Assembly (NCBI GenBank): GCA_964572745.1
Contig: CAZNFT010000002.1
Span: forward strand, 36,855-100,854
DNA from: M50B103 sp041667565
Lineage (GTDB): Bacteria > Fidelibacterota > Fidelibacteria > Fidelibacterales > Fidelibacteraceae
Reading direction: 5' to 3'
DNA length: 64,000 nucleotides
Below, in pieces: positions 61,072 to 64,000 of this stretch. A program made the translations under genes and the position numbers. Below the pieces are notes generated by a model. The model had not been told where the DNA came from. It was given only the letters and a program-made list of their open reading frames with translations, and did not search any database. Numbering within the stretch: the stretch's first letter is position 1; the number at the start of each line of letters is the position of its first letter.

Positions 61072-63495
61072 TTAAAAGTCAACACCTTCTTGTTGTTCCT
61101 GGACACCATAACCATGCACCTGACATTCTTCCTTGGGTGCATAGCGAACATTGAAGAGTTCATATTCTACAGGACAAAAGGGTGTAGGAATAAGTTTAGT
61201 TTCTTTACAGATCTTGAACTTTCTTACTGTTGCAGGTTGTTCAAAATCCACAGCCGGAATATTCAGTTCATTGTAAGTGTCTGTCATAAAATCTGCCCAG
61301 ATAGGTAAGGCAGCTTTACTACCGGTTTGCATACTACCAAGTGGAATTCTTGCGTCATCAATACCCACCCAAACTCCGCTTGCCAACAGGGGCGTAAAAC
61401 CAACAAACCAGGCATCGGTATAATTGTTTGTTGTTCCTGTTTTACCACCGATTGGCACTGTAAAATTATAATCACGGGCAAGAGCTCTACCAGTACCGTA
61501 TTTAATGACTGATTTAAGCATATCAACCATGAGATAAGTTGTTTCTGCAGACAAAATTTCTCTTGTTTCTCTGGGCGAACGATAAATTTCTCTACCATTA
61601 CGATCCAATATGCGCTCAATGGCATAAGGTGAGTTCCAGATACCTTTGTTAGCAAAAACTGAATAAGCTGAGACCATGTCACTTAGCAAAACTTCACCTG
61701 AACCCAGAGCTAAAGAAGGATAGGCGGGTAATTCTGAGCTGATACCCATTTTTTGTGCATAATCGATCACAACCTCGGGTGTTGTTAACTGAGTAATTGC
61801 ATTTGCGGCAATTAAGTTGATAGAATTTTGTAAACCGTCCCTTAAGGTCATTAACCCACCGGTACTATTATCAAAATTCTTGGGGATCCATAAAGTACCA
61901 TCAGGTTGTGGAATTGCCGGAGGTTGGTTAAGAAGTTGTGTTGACGGTGAATAACCATTATCAATAACAGATGTATAAACAAAGGGTTTAAATGTAGAAC
62001 CCGGTTGACGTTGAGCCTGGACTGCCCGGTTAAATTTACTTTCTTCAAAATTTCGACCACCGATCATAGACAGGATAGCTCCCGAGGAGGGATCCATAGA
62101 AAAAAGTGAGGCCTGAACAGTTTTAGGTTTAAGAGGTAAGGCAGATAGTAATGAATCCCAAACTATGGATGAAGAATCAACAAGGATAGTGTACCAAGTT
62201 TTTTGATCAAAAGTAAGAAGATCGCGTTGTAGTGAATCATTTATAAAATATGAGTATAAAGTTGTGTCTTGATAAAGAGTATCGTAGTAAAAGGAAGTAT
62301 TCCTATATTTGACAAGCTTGTCATATTTGTTAGATAAGAGTGAATCCTCTTTACTGCCATCTGAATTAATATTGAAATTCAATTGATCATAGGGAGAGGA
62401 ATTCTTGTTTTGAGCGACTTTATTTTTTTTAGGTGTAATGGCAATGATCGAGTAATCAGAGAAAAAGTTTAAGGGGAGTTCCTGCTTAGGGAAATACTCT
62501 TTATAGAGTTTCATTAAATAATCGGGATCACGCAATAAACTCTCATTTAAGATATCTTGTTGCCTTTCTAATTGTTTATTTATGGCTTTTCTCGCGATCT
62601 TTTGCATATCATAATTAAGCGTGGTGTATATCTGTAAACCATCACGATAATAATCAATGTCATTTCCTCGACAATATCTTGCAACTTCTAAGCGGACATA
62701 TTCGGTAAAGTAAGGCGCAATTGACATGTTTTCTATGTAATTAACAGGGGTTTCAGATGAAAGAGCATCCATGAATTCCTGTTGGGTGATCTTTTTATTT
62801 TTAACCATATTTCTAAGAACAATATTTCGTCTCCATAAAGCTTTATCATGATAAAAACGCGGCGAAAAGCGTGTGGGTGCAGGTAAAATACCAATTAACA
62901 TGGCTGACTCATCAAGAGTTAAGTCCTGCACTTTCTTGGAAAAATAATAATCTGTGGCAGCCTGAATACCATAACATCCATGACCCCAGAATGAAGAGTT
63001 TAAATACATTTCCAAAATCTCGGTCTTAGAGTATGAGCGCTCGATCAAAATTGCCACTATCAATTCCTGAACTTTACGCTTGATTGTTTCTTGTCGGTTG
63101 AGATGAAGTGTTCTTGCTAATTGCTGAGTAAGAGTGGAAGCACCTTGAGAACCAAATCCATTGACAATATTTAAATAAACAGCCTGGATAAAACGACGCA
63201 TATCCATGCCCCAATGATTAAAAAACTTTTGGTCTTCTGTTGCCAGTACGGCATTCTTGATATAGTCGGGAATTGAATCAAGCGGGACGAGGGTTCTGTT
63301 TTTAATACCAAACTCTGTTAGAACTTTTCCATCTGAAGAATATACCGTGGAAACAATGTCAGGCTCAAATTGCTCTAATTCTTCAAGGCTTGGAAGATCA
63401 CGAGAAAAATAAAATAGCGAGCCAAAGGTCACCAAAGCGATAAAAAGAAATATCGCGACTGTAATTAAGATAGATTTTTTAATTGTACTAAGCAT
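61072..63495 (-). CDS. mrcA: Class A penicillin-binding protein (PBP1A type)
   Basis: An 807-residue bifunctional peptidoglycan synthase: one N-terminal membrane helix (~8-30), a GT51 glycosyltransferase domain (ATEDQKFFNHWGMD near 86, then GASTLTQQLAR and an EMYLNSSFWG motif), and a transpeptidase domain with Ser500 in QPGSTFKP, SIN in NSINL and KTG in GGKTGTTNN. An extra Asn/Ser/Lys-rich insertion at ~355-445 lies between the two domains. It ends with a short cysteine-containing tail. Acts at the inner membrane facing the periplasm. Confidence 0.95.
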   Translation of the reverse strand: MLSTIKKSILITVAIFLFIALVTFGSLFYFSRDLPSLEELEQFEPDIVSTVYSSDGKVLTEFGIKNRTLVPLDSIPDYIKNAVLATEDQKFFNHWGMDMRRFIQAVYLNIVNGFGSQGASTLTQQLARTLHLNRQETIKRKVQELIVAILIERSYSKTEILEMYLNSSFWGHGCYGIQAATDYYFSKKVQDLTLDESAMLIGILPAPTRFSPRFYHDKALWRRNIVLRNMVKNKKITQQEFMDALSSETPVNYIENMSIAPYFTEYVRLEVARYCRGNDIDYYRDGLQIYTTLNYDMQKIARKAINKQLERQQDILNESLLRDPDYLMKLYKEYFPKQELPLNFFSDYSIIAITPKKNKVAQNKNSSPYDQLNFNINSDGSKEDSLLSNKYDKLVKYRNTSFYYDTLYQDTTLYSYFINDSLQRDLLTFDQKTWYTILVDSSSIVWDSLLSALPLKPKTVQASLFSMDPSSGAILSMIGGRNFEESKFNRAVQAQRQPGSTFKPFVYTSVIDNGYSPSTQLLNQPPAIPQPDGTLWIPKNFDNSTGGLMTLRDGLQNSINLIAANAITQLTTPEVVIDYAQKMGISSELPAYPSLALGSGEVLLSDMVSAYSVFANKGIWNSPYAIERILDRNGREIYRSPRETREILSAETTYLMVDMLKSVIKYGTGRALARDYNFTVPIGGKTGTTNNYTDAWFVGFTPLLASGVWVGIDDARIPLGSMQTGSKAALPIWADFMTDTYNELNIPAVDFEQPATVRKFKICKETKLIPTPFCPVEYELFNVRYAPKEECQVHGYGVQEQQEGVDF

Positions 63496-63742
63496 GCGCG
63501 AAATTTATTATATATAAATCATTAATCAAAATGCAAAAATGATTTTTGTTCGAATAATAGCTCTTACAAAGCTTGCTCACGTAAAATTAGTGAAGTAGAG
63601 GCAGGGAGAACACCTCAGAAGTCAAAGATATACCATAGCCTCAAATTATCAGGGCGAAGGTGTGCCGGAATAAGAAGAGAAATTTGTGCAGACCTAATGC
63701 ATTGGGTGTCTATCAGTTTTTCAACTATGAATCATCAACACC
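63496..63742. other. Intergenic between mrcA and the 44-bp array
   Basis: About 250 AT-rich bases; they include the mrcA promoter region. Nothing else recognised. Confidence 0.4.
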
Positions 63743-64000
63743 GATATGTGATTTACGAAGTCCTTGAATATCGAACAAGGAACGCCGATATGCGATTTAC
63801 GAAGTTGTTGAATATCGAACAAGGAATATCGATATGTGATTTATGAAGTCCTTGAATATTGAACAAGGAACATCGATATGTGATTTGTGAAGTTCTTGAA
63901 TATCGAAGAAGGAACAGCGATATATGATTTATGAAGTCCTTGAATATTGAACAAGGAACATCGATATGTGATTTATGAAGTCCTTGAAGATTGAACAAGG
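63743..64000. repeat. Tandem 44-bp repeat array running off the window
   Basis: Units start at 63743, 63787, 63831, 63875, 63919 and 63963, exactly 44 bp apart, and the array continues past the end. Each contains CCTTG-aatatcgaa-CAAGG, a small hairpin. Because 44 is not a multiple of three, the minus-strand open frame cycles through three readings and is not a gene. Most of the unit also reads as 7-base words beginning GA (GAACAAG, GAACATC, GATATGT, GATTTAT, GAAGTCC). Confidence 0.93.

Noticed and set aside
63753..63998. 81-residue minus-strand frame with repeating HKSHI / FINHIS / RYSRTS segments
   Set aside because: It is the 44-bp repeat read in three cycling frames; no codon-level constraint is expected.

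Overview
The window (64 kb, AT-rich, with one run of 100 Ns at 2617-2716) looks like a metagenome-assembled scaffold from a Gram-negative bacterium of the FCB group. Evidence for this is a large FG-GAP protein ending in a PNPFNP-type C-terminal sorting domain (type IX secretion style), many lipobox lipoproteins, a TonB-dependent receptor, a heptose-kinase-like gene, and a topoisomerase I with C-terminal repeats in place of zinc ribbons. My best guess is Cloacimonadota or a near neighbour; this is an inference from gene style, not a measurement.

Layout. 1-8.3 kb: the end of an SLC12-type permease, a broken GNAT remnant, a flavin reductase, three tRNA genes (Arg, Pro, His) with a tandem array derived from the 3' half of the tRNA-Pro, a heptose-kinase-like gene, a MalY/PatB lyase, a U32 peptidase and folE. 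8.6-15.7 kb: a propeller lipoprotein, then pyrimidine synthesis: a pyrBI fusion, pyrE, pyrF and a pyrD-pyrK fusion. 15.7-23 kb: two tandem S9 peptidase lipoproteins. Only the second is still followed by an intact D-cysteine desulfhydrase gene; the first is followed by a decayed copy of it, so the duplicated unit was peptidase plus desulfhydrase. 23.2-30.8 kb (minus strand): phosphohexomutase, deoC, tRNA-Leu, L,D-transpeptidase, two UDP-sugar dehydrogenases, rfbC and hemW, mostly cell-envelope sugar genes. 31.5-45.3 kb: mscS, small lipoproteins, TfoX-N, the FG-GAP sorting-domain protein, two alpha/beta hydrolases, an LVIVD-type lipoprotein, a DEAD-box helicase, a hemolysin III protein, a YoaP-type acetyltransferase and two tandem E2-like acyltransferases. 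45.4-51 kb: glucan phosphorylase, asnS and a Gate-domain permease. 50.9-54.4 kb: a cobalamin riboswitch, a TonB receptor and a beta-propeller lipoprotein, a likely vitamin B12 uptake operon resembling BtuB-BtuG. 54.7-63.5 kb: topA, glyQS, yaiI, a split chromate transporter, ywbE and a class A penicillin-binding protein.

The coding content is mostly conserved housekeeping and envelope genes. I found no defence island, CRISPR array, prophage or intact transposon. The unusual material lies between genes: degenerate tracts with a strict 7-base period at many gene 3' ends, tandem arrays with units of 78, 25, 97 and 44 bp, and several dispersed palindrome families. The tRNA-Pro-derived array and the heptamer tracts are the strongest candidates for something undescribed; the riboswitch-BtuB-propeller operon is the most informative coding locus.
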